This document shows, one piece after another, positions 41,493 through 51,245 of a stretch of DNA of 61,388 bases. Origin of the DNA: Corynebacterium kefirresidentii. Its GTDB lineage: Bacteria > Actinomycetota > Actinomycetes > Mycobacteriales > Mycobacteriaceae. The stretch is taken from contig NGUZ01000013.1 in assembly GCA_002154655.1 (NCBI GenBank), positions 1 to 61,388 of the forward strand, read 5' to 3'. Position 1 is the first letter of the stretch; the number at the start of each line of letters is the position of its first letter. The notes beneath the pieces are model-generated. The model made no database searches. It was not told the origin of the DNA and saw nothing but the letters and a program-made list of their open reading frames with translations. A program made the translations under genes and the position numbers.

Positions 41493-42980
41493 ATGTCTAA
41501 CCTGACCGTTCCCGCGGAGGGCCTGACCTCCCTGACTGCTGCCGAGCTGGCGGAAAAGATTCACGCCCGTGAAATTACTTCCCGCGAGGTAACCCAGGCA
41601 TTCCTAGACCGCATTGCAGAGACCAACGAGGAGCTCAACTCCTTCCTACACGTGGGCGCGGAAGAAGCCCTCGCGGCTGCCGACGCCGTGGATAAGGCAC
41701 TCGATGCCGGCGAAGAGCCTGCTTCCGGTCTGGCCGGCGTGCCGCTGGCTCTGAAGGACTTGCTGGTTACCACCGATGCGCCGACAACCGCCGCTTCCAA
41801 GATGTTGGAGGGCTACGTTTCTCCCTATGACGCCACCGTGACCAAGCGCCTGCGCGAGGCTGGAATCCCCATCCTGGGCAAGACCAACCTGGATGAGTTT
41901 GCTATGGGTTCGTCCAATGAGAACTCTGCTTTTGGCCCAGCGCATAACCCTTATGACACGGAGCGCACCCCGGGTGGCTCCGGCGGTGGCACCGCTGCCG
42001 CACTCGCCTCTGGTCAGGCGCCGCTTGGCATTGGTACAGATACCGGCGGTTCCATCCGCCAGCCAGCTGCGCTGACCAATACCGTAGGTGTAAAGCCAAC
42101 CTACGGCACCGTGTCCCGCTACGGTCTTATCGCTGCTGCCTCGTCCCTTGACCAGGCGGGCCCGTGCGGCCGCACTGTCCTCGATACCGCGCTCCTGCAC
42201 GAGGTCATCGCTGGCCACGATGCTTTCGATGCCACTTCCGTTGATAAGCCGGTAGCGCCGGTTGTCGCCGCTGCACGCGAGGGCGCTAAGGGCGACCTTT
42301 CCGGAGTGAAGGTTGGCCTGATTAAGCAATTTGAGCGCGATGGCTGGCAGGAAGGCGTGATGGAGAACTACCATGCCGCCGTTGAGCAGTTGCGCGAGCA
42401 AGGCGCGGAGATTGTCGAGGTAGATTGCCCGCACTTCGATGACGCACTGGCTGCGTACTACCTGATCATGCCGTGCGAGGTGTCCTCTAACCTGGCGCGT
42501 TTCGACGGCATGCGCTACGGCCTGCGCGCGGGCGATGACGGCTCCCACTCTGCCGAGCAGGTCATGTCCCAGTCTCGTGCAGAAGGCTTTGGCCCGGAGG
42601 TCAAGCGCCGCATCATGCTGGGTACTTATGCGCTGTCCGTGGGCTACTACGATGCCTACTATCTGCAGGCGCAGCGCGTGCGTACGCTCATTGCCCAGGA
42701 CTTTGCTCGCGCCTTCGAGCAGGTTGACGTACTTGTTTCCCCGACCACCCCGACTACCGCGTTCAAGCTGGGGGAGAAGGCCGAGGATCCGATGGCAATG
42801 TACAACTTTGACCTGTGCACTCTGCCGCTGAACCTGGCTGGCCTGTGCGGCATGTCTGTGCCATCCGGTCTGGCAAGCGATACCAATTTGCCCACCGGTC
42901 TGCAGATCATGGCGCCAGCCTTCCAAGATGACCGCCTGTACAAGGTTGGCGCCGCCTATGAAGCCGGCCGCAATAAATAA
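41493..42980 (+). CDS. gatA: Glutamyl-tRNA(Gln) amidotransferase subunit A
   Basis: 495 residues of the amidase-signature family. The Ser-cisSer-Lys triad is in ALKDLL (Lys) and in the run [14 protein letters not shown] followed by [11 protein letters not shown] (both serines). It releases ammonia from glutamine for GatB. The start shares the stop region of gatC, with GGAGGAG upstream. Confidence 0.96.
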   Translation: MSNLTVPAEGLTSLTAAELAEKIHAREITSREVTQAFLDRIAETNEELNSFLHVGAEEALAAADAVDKALDAGEEPASGLAGVPLALKDLLVTTDAPTTAASKMLEGYVSPYDATVTKRLREAGIPILGKTNLDEFAMGSSNENSAFGPAHNPYDTERTPGGSGGGTAAALASGQAPLGIGTDTGGSIRQPAALTNTVGVKPTYGTVSRYGLIAAASSLDQAGPCGRTVLDTALLHEVIAGHDAFDATSVDKPVAPVVAAAREGAKGDLSGVKVGLIKQFERDGWQEGVMENYHAAVEQLREQGAEIVEVDCPHFDDALAAYYLIMPCEVSSNLARFDGMRYGLRAGDDGSHSAEQVMSQSRAEGFGPEVKRRIMLGTYALSVGYYDAYYLQAQRVRTLIAQDFARAFEQVDVLVSPTTPTTAFKLGEKAEDPMAMYNFDLCTLPLNLAGLCGMSVPSGLASDTNLPTGLQIMAPAFQDDRLYKVGAAYEAGRNK

Positions 42981-43023
42981 GCGGCTTCCTGTGGGGTCCC
43001 TGGCGATTCCATAAAGGTTTATC

Positions 43024-43055
43024 TACCCCCGTTGAATTTATATTCGGCGGGGGTA
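43024..43055. promoter_or_regulatory. Inverted repeat around the promoter of the META-domain gene
   Basis: TACCCCCG (43024-43031) and CGGGGGTA (43048-43055) are a perfect 8-base inverted repeat with a 16-base spacer. The spacer contains the -35-like TTGAAT (43032-43037), and the right arm touches the -10-like TAAATT (43054-43059). It is placed as an operator. A gatA terminator is less likely as no T run follows. Confidence 0.55.
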
Positions 43056-43066
43056 AATTATTGGGT

Positions 43067-43561
43067 ATGCATTTCAAGAAGACCGCAATTTTTTCGCTGT
43101 CCGCCGCTGCACTCATGGGCGTGGGCGTTGCCAATGCCGCGCAGGTGCCCTCCATCGATCCGGGGTTCAGCATGACCGCGCCGACCAACTCTGGGCTTAT
43201 TGCCCCGCTGCCGAAGGGCGCGGAGAAGCTGGAACCTCACATCGAGGGTCAGACCATCACTGGAACTCTCCACTCCATTAAGGAAGAAGGAAAGTTTAGC
43301 GTCGAATTTGCCAAGGACCACTCCTTGGTGATGAATGATGGCTGCAATACCTATACCACCACCTACCAGGTGGCAGCGGATGGCACCATCAGCGTCGGCG
43401 AGTTTAACTCCACGCTCGCGGCTTGCGATGAGCATACGCAGCAGCTTTCCGACGCCCTGCTCGGCCTCCTTGAGTCCAAGCCTTCCTTCTTTAACCTCCC
43501 TGGCGGCAACGTTGCCTTGGGTAGCAAGGAAGCGGCGGCCGAGTTTAGTGTTGCCAAGTAA
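43067..43561 (+). CDS. Secreted META-domain-like protein
   Basis: 164 residues. A signal peptide (FKKTAIFSLSAAALMGVGVANA) is followed by a small domain with MNDGCNTYTTTYQVAADGTISV, which recalls the META/HslJ domain (GCN motif). Two cysteines (in DGCN and AACDE) may form a disulfide. Role unknown, probably envelope-associated. The ATG at 43067 lies 7 bases after the -10-like TAAATT. Confidence 0.72.
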   Translation: MHFKKTAIFSLSAAALMGVGVANAAQVPSIDPGFSMTAPTNSGLIAPLPKGAEKLEPHIEGQTITGTLHSIKEEGKFSVEFAKDHSLVMNDGCNTYTTTYQVAADGTISVGEFNSTLAACDEHTQQLSDALLGLLESKPSFFNLPGGNVALGSKEAAAEFSVAK

Positions 43562-43584
43562 AAACTCGCAGCACACTAAAACTA

Positions 43585-43622
43585 AAAATGCGCACCATGT
43601 CTTCGGGCATGGTGCGCATTTT
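43585..43622. terminator. Bidirectional terminator between convergent genes
   Basis: AAAATGCGCACCATG (43585-43599) pairs perfectly with CATGGTGCGCATTTT (43608-43622) around an 8-base loop containing TTCG. A and T runs at the two feet allow use in both directions. Confidence 0.9.
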
Positions 43623-43636
43623 GTGTGTGGGGGGGA

Positions 43637-43960
43637 TTACTTGGCGTCGGAAAGCGCATAGGCTGCGCCCGCCGATGCCGCGGTGACGCTCAGGACGGCT
43701 GGCCAGGCGCCAATCTTCTTCGCCAACGGGTGGGAGGCGCCGAATGCGCCCACGTAGAGTGCACACAGGCCAGCAGTGGTAGCCGGAGTGGTTTTCTTTG
43801 CCCAAGAGCGGCCTGCCCACACGCCAGCGGCGGCGAGGATAACGCCGCCGAGCGGGCGGATTCCGGTCTCGCGGGCGGTCACCCACCCGCCGATAAGGCC
43901 GAGGGTGACAGTAGTGGCGGTAGAAACGTCTTGGGGCTTTTTGATATCAATCATGGACAT
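43637..43960 (-). CDS. Small membrane protein of unknown function
   Basis: 107 residues with three or four short hydrophobic helices rich in Gly and Ala (TVTLGLIGGWVTA, GGVILAAAGVWAG, TAGLCALYVGAFG, VLSVTAASAGAAY). I do not recognise a family. A TAGACT box 6 bases before the ATG supports the start. It is divergent from the MFS gene. Confidence 0.65.
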   Translation of the reverse strand: MSMIDIKKPQDVSTATTVTLGLIGGWVTARETGIRPLGGVILAAAGVWAGRSWAKKTTPATTAGLCALYVGAFGASHPLAKKIGAWPAVLSVTAASAGAAYALSDAK

Positions 43961-44007
43961 GCGGCCAGTCTAGGCCGATAATTCTGACCCCGCTAGACTT
44001 TATGGCT

Positions 44008-45384
44008 ATGACTGTGGAGACGCACTTGCCGCCTGAGCGCCAAGCATGGCGCGCCATGTTTGCACTGTCCCTGGGATTCTTTGTGTCTCTTCTGGACCAA
44101 TCCATGGTGGCGGTCGCGCTGCCGAACCTGCAACGCGATCTGGGCGCGGGTGTGAACCAGGCCATGTGGGTATCCGCGTCCTATTTATTGGCTGCAGTGG
44201 TGCCCTTGCTCTTCGCCGGCCGCCTAGGCGACGTCTTGGGCCAACGTCGGATGTTTTGTCTGGGCGTGGCTATCTTTGGCGTCGGGGCGATGGTTTGTGC
44301 CATAGCTCCCCAAGTAGAAGTACTCATTGCCGCGCGTGCCGTGCAAGGCGTTGGGGCATCTCTCCAGATGCCGCAAAGTATGTCCGTCATCAATCGAATC
44401 TTCGCCCGCGAGCGCCGTGGGCGCGCGCTGGGCGTGTGGGGCGTCATCGGCTCGATTGCAGCACTTGTCGGTCCACTCGCCGGAGGCTTCTTAGTGGGGA
44501 ACTTCGGTTGGCAGGCCGCCTTTTGGGTACACATTCCTTTCGTGGGGCTGGCCATCGTGCTGGCGCTGTTGTGGGTGCCCGAGTTGCCTACTACCGCGCA
44601 GTCCATCGATGCGCCATCGGCCGTTGTTTCTCTGATCGCGTTGGCGGCGATTGTCTTTGGCATCCAACAGGGACCGGTACTGGGGTGGGGCTGGACCATT
44701 TGGCTTATTCTGCTCGCCGGAGCAATCGCTAGCGCAGGATTTATTCGATTGCAGGCTACCGCCGATGCGCGCGGGGCGAGCCCGTTGGTGCCGCTGATGC
44801 TCTTTCGCGACCGCAATTACCTTGCCGGCTCGGTGGGCATCATTGCTATGGGGTTTATGGCGGCTGCGGTGATGCTACCCATCATGTTGTGGCTGCAGAC
44901 CATGCAGGGCATTCCAGCAGGCGAGGCTGGCATTATCGTGGCGCCAATGGCTCTGGTTTCTCTACTGATATCTCCGCTCGCGGGAATTATGGCGGATTAT
45001 GTGAATCCGCGAATTCTTGGGGTGGTGGGATTTTCCCTCCTTATTCTTTCGCTGCTTGCGGCATGGTGGGTGATGCATGTAGACGCCTTGCCGTGGGTGC
45101 TCGGGCTGCCCATTGCAGGCCTTGGTGTGGGGCAGTCTTTCATCTGGGGTTCCAACGCTGCTACCACCTTGCGCGATATTTCGCCGGAGCTCATGGGTGC
45201 TGCATCCGGTGTGTATAACACCTCCCGCCAAGTGGGATCCGTAGTGGGCGTCGCCTTAGTGTCTGCCGTTATGCAAACAGGTGACCCAGCAGTGGCAATT
45301 ATTAATTCGCTCCTTGTCATCGTGGTTGCGCTGGTGGTGGGCTTGGTTTCTGCTCTTTGCTTTCGGGACACTCTGCAGGGCTAA
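44008..45384 (+). CDS. MFS efflux transporter (DHA2/EmrB-QacA type)
   Basis: 458 residues with about 14 hydrophobic helices. The motif LDQSMVAVALPNLQRDLG is the D1 signature of DHA2 proteins, GRLGDVLGQRRMF is motif A, and WGVIGSIAALVGPLAGGFL is motif C. It should export a drug or metabolite using the proton gradient. The ATG at 44008 is preferred: TAGACT lies 8 bases upstream; 44002 is the alternative. No regulator is adjacent. Confidence 0.88.
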   Translation: MTVETHLPPERQAWRAMFALSLGFFVSLLDQSMVAVALPNLQRDLGAGVNQAMWVSASYLLAAVVPLLFAGRLGDVLGQRRMFCLGVAIFGVGAMVCAIAPQVEVLIAARAVQGVGASLQMPQSMSVINRIFARERRGRALGVWGVIGSIAALVGPLAGGFLVGNFGWQAAFWVHIPFVGLAIVLALLWVPELPTTAQSIDAPSAVVSLIALAAIVFGIQQGPVLGWGWTIWLILLAGAIASAGFIRLQATADARGASPLVPLMLFRDRNYLAGSVGIIAMGFMAAAVMLPIMLWLQTMQGIPAGEAGIIVAPMALVSLLISPLAGIMADYVNPRILGVVGFSLLILSLLAAWWVMHVDALPWVLGLPIAGLGVGQSFIWGSNAATTLRDISPELMGAASGVYNTSRQVGSVVGVALVSAVMQTGDPAVAIINSLLVIVVALVVGLVSALCFRDTLQG

Positions 45385-45408
45385 AAATAGCGCGCTAGAT
45401 TGGTAGGT

Positions 45409-46440
45409 ATGCGTCTAGGTGTTTTAACGTCCGGTGGCGATTGCCCCGGCCTCAATGCTGTAATTCGTGCGGTTGTGCGTACCGCATCCAATGAATTTGG
45501 AGATACCGTCGTAGGCTATGAAGACGGTTGGGTGGGCCTGATGGAGGACCGCCGTCGCGATCTCTATGATGATGCAGAAATCGACCGCATTTTGTTGCGC
45601 GGCGGCACCATCCTAGGCACTGGCCGTCTGCATCCGGATAAGTTCAAGGCGGGTCTTGATCAGATTAAATCCAATATGGCCGATGCCGAAGTGGATGCCC
45701 TCATTGCCATCGGAGGCGAAGGCACCCTCAAGGGAGCAAAGTGGCTATCCGATAACGGGGTGCCGGTAGTAGGCGTTCCAAAGACCATTGACAACGACGT
45801 CAATGCCACCGACTACACCTTTGGTTTTGATACCGCCGTATCCGTAGCTACCGATGCTATTGACCGCTTACATACCACCGCGGAATCCCATAACCGTATT
45901 CTGATTGTGGAGGTTATGGGCCGCCATGTGGGGTGGATTGCCTTGCACGCGGGCATGGCTGGTGGCGCGCATTACACGGTGGTGCCCGAGGAGCCCTTCG
46001 ATATCGCAGAAATCACCAAGGCGATGGAGCGCCGCTTCCAGATGGGGGAAAAATACGGCATCATTTGCGTTGCAGAAGGTGCCCTCCCAAAGGAGGGGAC
46101 GATGGACTTTGAAGCCGGCGGTGTGGATCAGTTCGGGCACCAGACTTTCAACGGTATTGGCCAGGTCATTGGCGATGAGATCAAGGCGCGCACTGGATAT
46201 GACGTGCGAACGACGGTGCTGGGACACATCCAGCGCGGCGGTACGCCGACTGCCTATGACCGCGTTCTGGCAACTCGATACGGCGTGCACGCAGCCCGTG
46301 CTACCCATGAGGGCAAGTCAGGTATGTGTGTAGCTCTCCATGGTGAGGATATTGATCTAGTTCCGTTGGAGGAGGCAGTGGGAACCCTCAAGACAGTGCC
46401 GGAATCGCGTTACCGCAATGCACAAGCGCTCTTTGGGTAG
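45409..46440 (+). CDS. pfkA: 6-phosphofructokinase PfkA
   Basis: 343 residues. Glycolytic phosphorylation of fructose-6-phosphate. N-terminal [17 protein letters not shown] and [10 protein letters not shown] show the nucleotide site; the glycine after GGE is the ATP-type residue (PPi enzymes carry D). The active site is PKTIDNDV, where many ATP enzymes have PGTIDND. This mixed pattern is known from actinomycete ATP-dependent enzymes. The ATG at 45409 has TAGATT 7 bases upstream. It lies between gatA and gatB, as in mycobacteria. Confidence 0.94.
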   Translation: MRLGVLTSGGDCPGLNAVIRAVVRTASNEFGDTVVGYEDGWVGLMEDRRRDLYDDAEIDRILLRGGTILGTGRLHPDKFKAGLDQIKSNMADAEVDALIAIGGEGTLKGAKWLSDNGVPVVGVPKTIDNDVNATDYTFGFDTAVSVATDAIDRLHTTAESHNRILIVEVMGRHVGWIALHAGMAGGAHYTVVPEEPFDIAEITKAMERRFQMGEKYGIICVAEGALPKEGTMDFEAGGVDQFGHQTFNGIGQVIGDEIKARTGYDVRTTVLGHIQRGGTPTAYDRVLATRYGVHAARATHEGKSGMCVALHGEDIDLVPLEEAVGTLKTVPESRYRNAQALFG

Positions 46441-46470
46441 AGACCGCGCACATTTCGAATATTAGGATAG

Positions 46471-46500
46471 CGCTCCCACTGCGTGGGAGCGTATTCTTTT
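46471..46500 (+). terminator. Terminator of pfkA
   Basis: CGCTCCCA (46471-46478) pairs with TGGGAGCG (46484-46491) around a 5-base loop, followed by the T-rich TATTCTTTT. The same T-rich stretch contains the -10 box of the next gene. Confidence 0.8.
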
Positions 46501-46504
46501 GTCT

Positions 46505-47488
46505 ATGAGTATCGATAGCATGACAGATAATCGGATGGCGGCGGCTACTGGGCCCTCCGCAGCTCAAGACCGCCAAGCATTTATTGCAGCGCTAGGCTTT
46601 CCCGTGCTTGTGATTATCGGTGGAGTGATTGGATACTTCGCACCGAATACCGCAGCCTCCTTTGCTCCGCAGGTCACCCCGCTGCTGGGCATCGTCATGT
46701 TCGGGATGGGACTTACCCTCAAGCCGGTGGATTTTGCCTTGGTGGCACGCCGTCCGCTGCCCGTTCTCATCGGAGTGGTAGCGCAGTTTGTCATCATGCC
46801 GCTGGTGGCGCTGCTGGTAGTCGCGGTGATGGATCTTCCCGATGCTGTAGCTGCCGGCGTCATCCTTGTAGGATGCGCGCCCGGAGGAACGAGCTCTAAT
46901 GTGGTGTCTTATTTAGCGCGTGGTGATGTAGCCCTGTCGGTGACCATGACCTCGATTTCCACCCTATTGGCACCGGTGCTTACCCCATTGCTGACCTTGT
47001 GGCTGGCAGGGGAGTATATGCCGGTTTCCGCTTCGTCTATGGCATGGTCCATTGTGAAGGTGGTGCTCATTCCGGTAGTCGCCGGCATTCTCATCGGCAT
47101 GCTGGTTCCGCGCGTGGTGGCAAAGATTAACGCGGCATTGCCGTGGATCTCGGTTGCGGCCATTTCGGCCATTGTGTGCATCGTGGTCGGCGGCGCGCAC
47201 GACACCATCGCTACCGCCGGCGCCCTCGTCTTTGCCGCAGTGGTAATCCACAACGGCTGCGGCTACGGCTTGGGCCACCTGGCCGGAATGCTGACCAAGC
47301 AGCCGATCGCCGCCCGTCGCACCATGGCCGTCGAGGTGGGCATGCAAAACTCTGGCTTGGCCACCTCCCTGGCATCGACCTATATGAACCCATTGGCCGC
47401 CCTGCCAGGAGCCGTCTTTTCGGTATGGCACAACCTCTCTGGTGCGGTGCTGGCAGCCATCTGCCGCTATTCGGATTCCCGGAACTAG
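46505..47488 (+). CDS. Bile acid:sodium symporter (BASS) family transporter
   Basis: 327 residues with about ten helices. Recognised from GIVMFGMGLTLKPVDF, from ILVGCAPGGTSSNVVSYLARGDVALSVTMTS and from VEVGMQNSGLA, all BASS signatures. It imports an organic anion with sodium; the substrate is unknown. The ATG at 46505 lies 7 bases after TATTCT (46492-46497), a -10 box inside the pfkA terminator tail. A TTG at 46499 is the alternative. Confidence 0.86.
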   Translation: MSIDSMTDNRMAAATGPSAAQDRQAFIAALGFPVLVIIGGVIGYFAPNTAASFAPQVTPLLGIVMFGMGLTLKPVDFALVARRPLPVLIGVVAQFVIMPLVALLVVAVMDLPDAVAAGVILVGCAPGGTSSNVVSYLARGDVALSVTMTSISTLLAPVLTPLLTLWLAGEYMPVSASSMAWSIVKVVLIPVVAGILIGMLVPRVVAKINAALPWISVAAISAIVCIVVGGAHDTIATAGALVFAAVVIHNGCGYGLGHLAGMLTKQPIAARRTMAVEVGMQNSGLATSLASTYMNPLAALPGAVFSVWHNLSGAVLAAICRYSDSRN

Positions 47489-47502
47489 GACCGGGAAACC
47501 CG

Positions 47503-48288
47503 CTAGAAATTGATCGTGACCGCAGGATAGGATTCGTCTACATACCAGGGCTCTTTCTGCACGGTCAGTGGGGGCTGGCCTTGCTCGAAAGAGAGGGTGT
47601 CGCCGTCTTTGACGGTGGCGCCTTGCAGAACATGGTCTGCGATATTGACCAGCTTGTAATAGAGATCGGTGGGATCCATGGATTCGGTCGCTGCTTGGAC
47701 TTCCGGGTGTCCGGCTTGGACCAGCCCAACGGTATAACCCAAGATCTTGTTTTCTTTTTGGGTAAGCCACACCGGAGCGATGTGCATTGGGGCAAGGTTA
47801 TCCCGAACGGCCTCGAGGAAAGTATTCGGCGCGATAGAAACGTTTCCGCGGGGGTTGCGGACTATCAGGCAGTCGGGGTGCTCGGCTACCACCGCAGTGG
47901 CCTTGGAGAGTAGCTCAAGGTGATCGCGGCGGGTCTCGCGGAATTGCTTCGCGCGATCATGTTCGGTCTCACGGGGAAGCACGGACACGAGGATTTGTGC
48001 GGTGGCGGAATCGAGGCCGCGCGCATCCGCGCTCAAAATGGGGTGGAGGCCATAGCTATCGCGGGTGGGAGGGGTATCGACGGGTAGGTAGTGCAATAAG
48101 AAGGAATCATCAAGCTCGACCATGATGCTTCCCGGATTCTTGCCCGGCATGATATCTCCAAGGCGATCGCCAAAAGTGGTGGTCAGCCGTTCGCTTATCT
48201 CATCAGGGGTAGGAGCAGTGCGGAAGACTGCGATGTTGATCAATGGGGCATCGATAAGCGCGGCATCAACGCTATGTGGTGTAGTCAT
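47503..48288 (-). CDS. Conserved protein of unknown function
   Basis: About 261 residues, no signal peptide or membrane helix. I do not recognise a family with certainty; it has a soluble alpha/beta look, with segments such as [34 protein letters not shown] and [16 protein letters not shown]. The N-terminal part has an acidic bias. The ATG at 48288 lies 7 bases after TAAGCT, fitting a leaderless start. It is divergent from gatB. Confidence 0.65.
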   Translation of the reverse strand: MTTPHSVDAALIDAPLINIAVFRTAPTPDEISERLTTTFGDRLGDIMPGKNPGSIMVELDDSFLLHYLPVDTPPTRDSYGLHPILSADARGLDSATAQILVSVLPRETEHDRAKQFRETRRDHLELLSKATAVVAEHPDCLIVRNPRGNVSIAPNTFLEAVRDNLAPMHIAPVWLTQKENKILGYTVGLVQAGHPEVQAATESMDPTDLYYKLVNIADHVLQGATVKDGDTLSFEQGQPPLTVQKEPWYVDESYPAVTINF

Positions 48289-48345
48289 AATATTCAGCTT
48301 AGGGGCGTGAGCGCGCGGGCGCATGGACGTATTAAGATGGCACGC

Positions 48346-49851
48346 ATGACTGCTGCGATGTATGACCTGATGGACTTCGATGAGGTCCTAGAAAAGTTCG
48401 AACCGGTAATGGGCATGGAAGTCCACGTAGAGCTGGATACGGAAACCAAGATGTTTTCTACCTCTCCTACGAACTTCAACGCAGCGCCTAACTCCAACGT
48501 TGACCCGGTCTCACTGGGTCTGCCCGGTGCGCTGCCGGTAGTAAATTCCAAGGGCGTGGAGGGCGCCATCAAGATTGGCTTGGCGCTTAATTGCTCCATT
48601 GCGGAGTCTTCTCGCTTTGCCCGCAAGAACTATTTTTACCCGGACCAGCCAAAGAACTACCAGATTTCCCAGTATGACGAGCCGATTGCCTACGACGGTT
48701 ACCTGGACGTAGTGCTGGAGGACGGCACCGAGTGGCGGGTGGAAATTGAGCGCGCGCACATGGAGGAAGACACCGGCAAGCTGACCCACTTGGGCGGCGT
48801 GGACGGCCGAATTCACGGTGCTACGGCTTCCTTGGTGGATTGCAACCGTGCGGGCATTCCTCTCATTGAAATTGTCACCAAGCCGATCGTCGGCGCCGGC
48901 GAGCGTGCACCGGAGGTGGCTAAGGCCTATGTTTCCGCCCTGCGTGAGCTCGTGGCAGCCCTAGGCGTTTCCGATGCCCGTATGGATCAGGGCTCGATGC
49001 GAGTGGATTCCAACCTGTCTCTGCGCCCAGTGGGTCAGGAAGAATTCGGCACCCGTACCGAGACCAAGAACATCAACTCCCTGCGTTCTGTGGAACAGGC
49101 GGTTCGCTTCGAGATGCAGCGCCAGGCACAGGTACTCGAAGATGGCGGCACTATTGATCAGGAAACCCGCCACTACCAGGAGGCCGACGGCACTACCTCC
49201 AAGGGGCGTCCGAAGGAGACCGCGGAGGACTACCGTTACTTCAATGACCCGGATCTTCCGCCGGTTATCGCCCCACGCGAGTGGGTAGAAGAACTGCGCC
49301 AGACCCTTCCGGAGCTGCCATGGGTTCGCCGTGCGCGCATTCAGGAAGAGTGGGGCATCAAGGATGAAGAGATGCGCGACTTGGTTAACGCCGGCGCACT
49401 CGACCTCATCGTGGATACCGTTGAGGCCGGCGCGAAGCCGGACGAGGCGCGCTCTTGGTGGGTTTCCTATCTAGCAGGCAAGGCCAACGAGGAGGAAACC
49501 GACCTTGCCGGTTTGTCCATTACCCCGCAGCAGGTGGCTCGCGTTATCGCGCTCGTCAATGAGGGGAAGCTGACTACCAAGCTGGCGCGTAAGGCGGTAG
49601 ATGGCGTGTTGGCGGGCGAAGGCGACGTCGACGAGGTCGTCGAAAAGCGCGGCTTGGAGGTCGTGCGCGACGATGGAGCCATTGAAAAGGCCGTGGATGA
49701 TGCGCTGGCAGCTAACCCGGACATCGTGGAGAAGTACCGTGCCGGCAATAAGAAGGTAACCGGTGCCATTGTGGGTGCGGTCATGAAGGCCACCCAGGGA
49801 AAGGCCGATCCTGGTCAGGTCAATAAGCTCATCGCAGAGAAGCTGAACTAA
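48346..49851 (+). CDS. gatB: Aspartyl/glutamyl-tRNA amidotransferase subunit B
   Basis: 501 residues. The kinase-like GatB domain opens with [19 protein letters not shown], then [11 protein letters not shown] and [19 protein letters not shown], and the C-terminal YqeY-like tail ends [21 protein letters not shown]. It phosphorylates and amidates the misacylated tRNA. The ATG at 48346 is preferred over 48337 as TAAGAT lies 7 bases upstream. Confidence 0.96.
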   Translation: MTAAMYDLMDFDEVLEKFEPVMGMEVHVELDTETKMFSTSPTNFNAAPNSNVDPVSLGLPGALPVVNSKGVEGAIKIGLALNCSIAESSRFARKNYFYPDQPKNYQISQYDEPIAYDGYLDVVLEDGTEWRVEIERAHMEEDTGKLTHLGGVDGRIHGATASLVDCNRAGIPLIEIVTKPIVGAGERAPEVAKAYVSALRELVAALGVSDARMDQGSMRVDSNLSLRPVGQEEFGTRTETKNINSLRSVEQAVRFEMQRQAQVLEDGGTIDQETRHYQEADGTTSKGRPKETAEDYRYFNDPDLPPVIAPREWVEELRQTLPELPWVRRARIQEEWGIKDEEMRDLVNAGALDLIVDTVEAGAKPDEARSWWVSYLAGKANEEETDLAGLSITPQQVARVIALVNEGKLTTKLARKAVDGVLAGEGDVDEVVEKRGLEVVRDDGAIEKAVDDALAANPDIVEKYRAGNKKVTGAIVGAVMKATQGKADPGQVNKLIAEKLN

Positions 49852-49861
49852 GCACCACGTT

Positions 49862-49912
49862 AAGCCAGCCGCGCTCGCACTTCCTCGAACAGGACGCGTG
49901 GCTGGCTTTTTT
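49862..49912 (+). terminator. Terminator of gatB
   Basis: AAGCCAGCCGCG (49862-49873) pairs with CGCGTGGCTGGCTT (ending at 49908, one bulged T), followed by a T run. Confidence 0.85.
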
Positions 49913-49989
49913 GTGCCCTCATTTCCTGTCAAAATTGGTGATTATTTTCGTTAGGCGAGGTCAGTAGGGTTGGGCGTAGGGTTGTGGGC

Positions 49990-51042
49990 ATGTCAATTAA
50001 GAGCAAAGTATTGCAAAAGGAAAACCCTGAAGCACCCTTTAAGGTCGTAGAAATCGAGCGCCGCGATCCGCGCGAAGATGACGTGGTCATTGATATCAAA
50101 GCTGCAGGCATTTGCCACTCCGATATCCACACCATTCAAAACGAGTGGGGCGAAGCCCACTTCCCACTGACGGTGGGCCATGAAATCGCTGGTGTTGTAG
50201 AAGCCGTGGGCGATAAGGTCACTAAGTTCAAGGTGGGCGACCGCGTTGGCGTGGGATGCTTAGTAAACTCCTGTGGCGAGTGCGAGCAATGCCGCAATGG
50301 ACAGGAACAGAACTGCCTTAACGGCAATGTAGGAACCTATAACTCCGAAGACGTTGACGGCACCATTACCCAAGGTGGCTATGCACAGAAGGTAGTCGTC
50401 AATGAAGGCTTCGTGTGCACCATCCCCGAGGGTATTGACTTTGATGAAGCAGCCCCGCTGCTGTGCGCGGGAATCACCACCTATTCGCCGCTGGCCCGCT
50501 GGCAGGTCAAGGAAGGTGACAAGGTCGCTGTAGTGGGCCTAGGCGGATTGGGCCACATGGGTGTCCAGATCGCGGCGGCCAAGGGAGCAGAAGTGACCGT
50601 GATTTCCCGCTCCTTGCGCAAGGAGAAGGAAGCCTACGAGCTTGGTGCGAAGCACATTTTGGCCACCGGTGAAGACGAAGACTTCTTTGCCAACCACCGC
50701 GGCGAATTCGATGTCATCCTATCCACCATTTCTGCCCAGTACTCCCTCGATGATTACCTGCAGCTGCTCAAGCCGCGCGGCATCATGTCCGTGGTGGGGC
50801 TGCCACCAGAGGACCTGGGAATCCATATGGGCAGCCTCGTCGGTGGCGGTAAGGTGCTTACGGGCAATAATATCGGCGGTATCGCCGAGACCCAGGAGAT
50901 GCTGGACTTTTGTGCCGAGCACGGCATTGGTGCCGTCATTGAGAAGATCGGCGTCAACGATGTCGATGCTGCCTATGAGCGCGTGGTTGCCGGCGATGTG
51001 AAATTCCGCTTTGTGATTGATACCGCAACCTTCGAAGACTAA
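49990..51042 (+). CDS. Zinc-dependent alcohol dehydrogenase (AdhC/YahK-like)
   Basis: 350 residues. Catalytic zinc ligands are C in AAGICHSDIH and H in TVGHEIAGVV; structural zinc is held by CGECEQCRNGQEQNC. The cofactor site is VVGLGGLGHMGVQIA. This places it in the cinnamyl-alcohol-dehydrogenase-like group, usually NADPH-dependent aldehyde reductases. TAGGGT (49977-49982) lies 7 bases before the ATG. An in-frame GTG at 49984 is the alternative. Confidence 0.9.
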   Translation: MSIKSKVLQKENPEAPFKVVEIERRDPREDDVVIDIKAAGICHSDIHTIQNEWGEAHFPLTVGHEIAGVVEAVGDKVTKFKVGDRVGVGCLVNSCGECEQCRNGQEQNCLNGNVGTYNSEDVDGTITQGGYAQKVVVNEGFVCTIPEGIDFDEAAPLLCAGITTYSPLARWQVKEGDKVAVVGLGGLGHMGVQIAAAKGAEVTVISRSLRKEKEAYELGAKHILATGEDEDFFANHRGEFDVILSTISAQYSLDDYLQLLKPRGIMSVVGLPPEDLGIHMGSLVGGGKVLTGNNIGGIAETQEMLDFCAEHGIGAVIEKIGVNDVDAAYERVVAGDVKFRFVIDTATFED

Positions 51043-51083
51043 GGCGTTTGGTTGATTTCACTGAATCTCCATATGTGATTTAG

Positions 51084-51162
51084 CACAACATCGGTATGCG
51101 TCAGTAGGTGTTTGGCGGGTCACTTACGTACCATTCCTTAAGGAACGCATATCGGTGTTGTG
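51084..51162. repeat. 79-bp element with 17-bp inverted ends flanked by TAG
   Basis: CACAACATCGGTATGCG (51084-51100) is the inverted counterpart of CGCATATCGGTGTTGTG (51146-51162): 15 of 17 positions are complementary and the other two would be G-U in RNA. A 45-base centre separates them. TAG stands on both outer sides (51081-51083 and 51163-51165). It may be a small non-autonomous mobile element or a structured leader of the downstream gene. Confidence 0.65.
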
Positions 51163-51245
51163 TAGCCCACGTGCTGGGGAGTGGGGGACATAGGGGCCGC
51201 GCGCACCAGTATGCGAGAGATATTCGCTACAAAAGTTAGGCAACT

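Noticed and set aside
41646..42926. 426-codon frame opposite gatA
   Set aside because: Codon-bias shadow of a strongly conserved gene; no start signal.
51084..51162. Reading the inverted repeat as an integron attC site
   Set aside because: The right end does not match the GTTRRRY core and no integrase or cassette is near.
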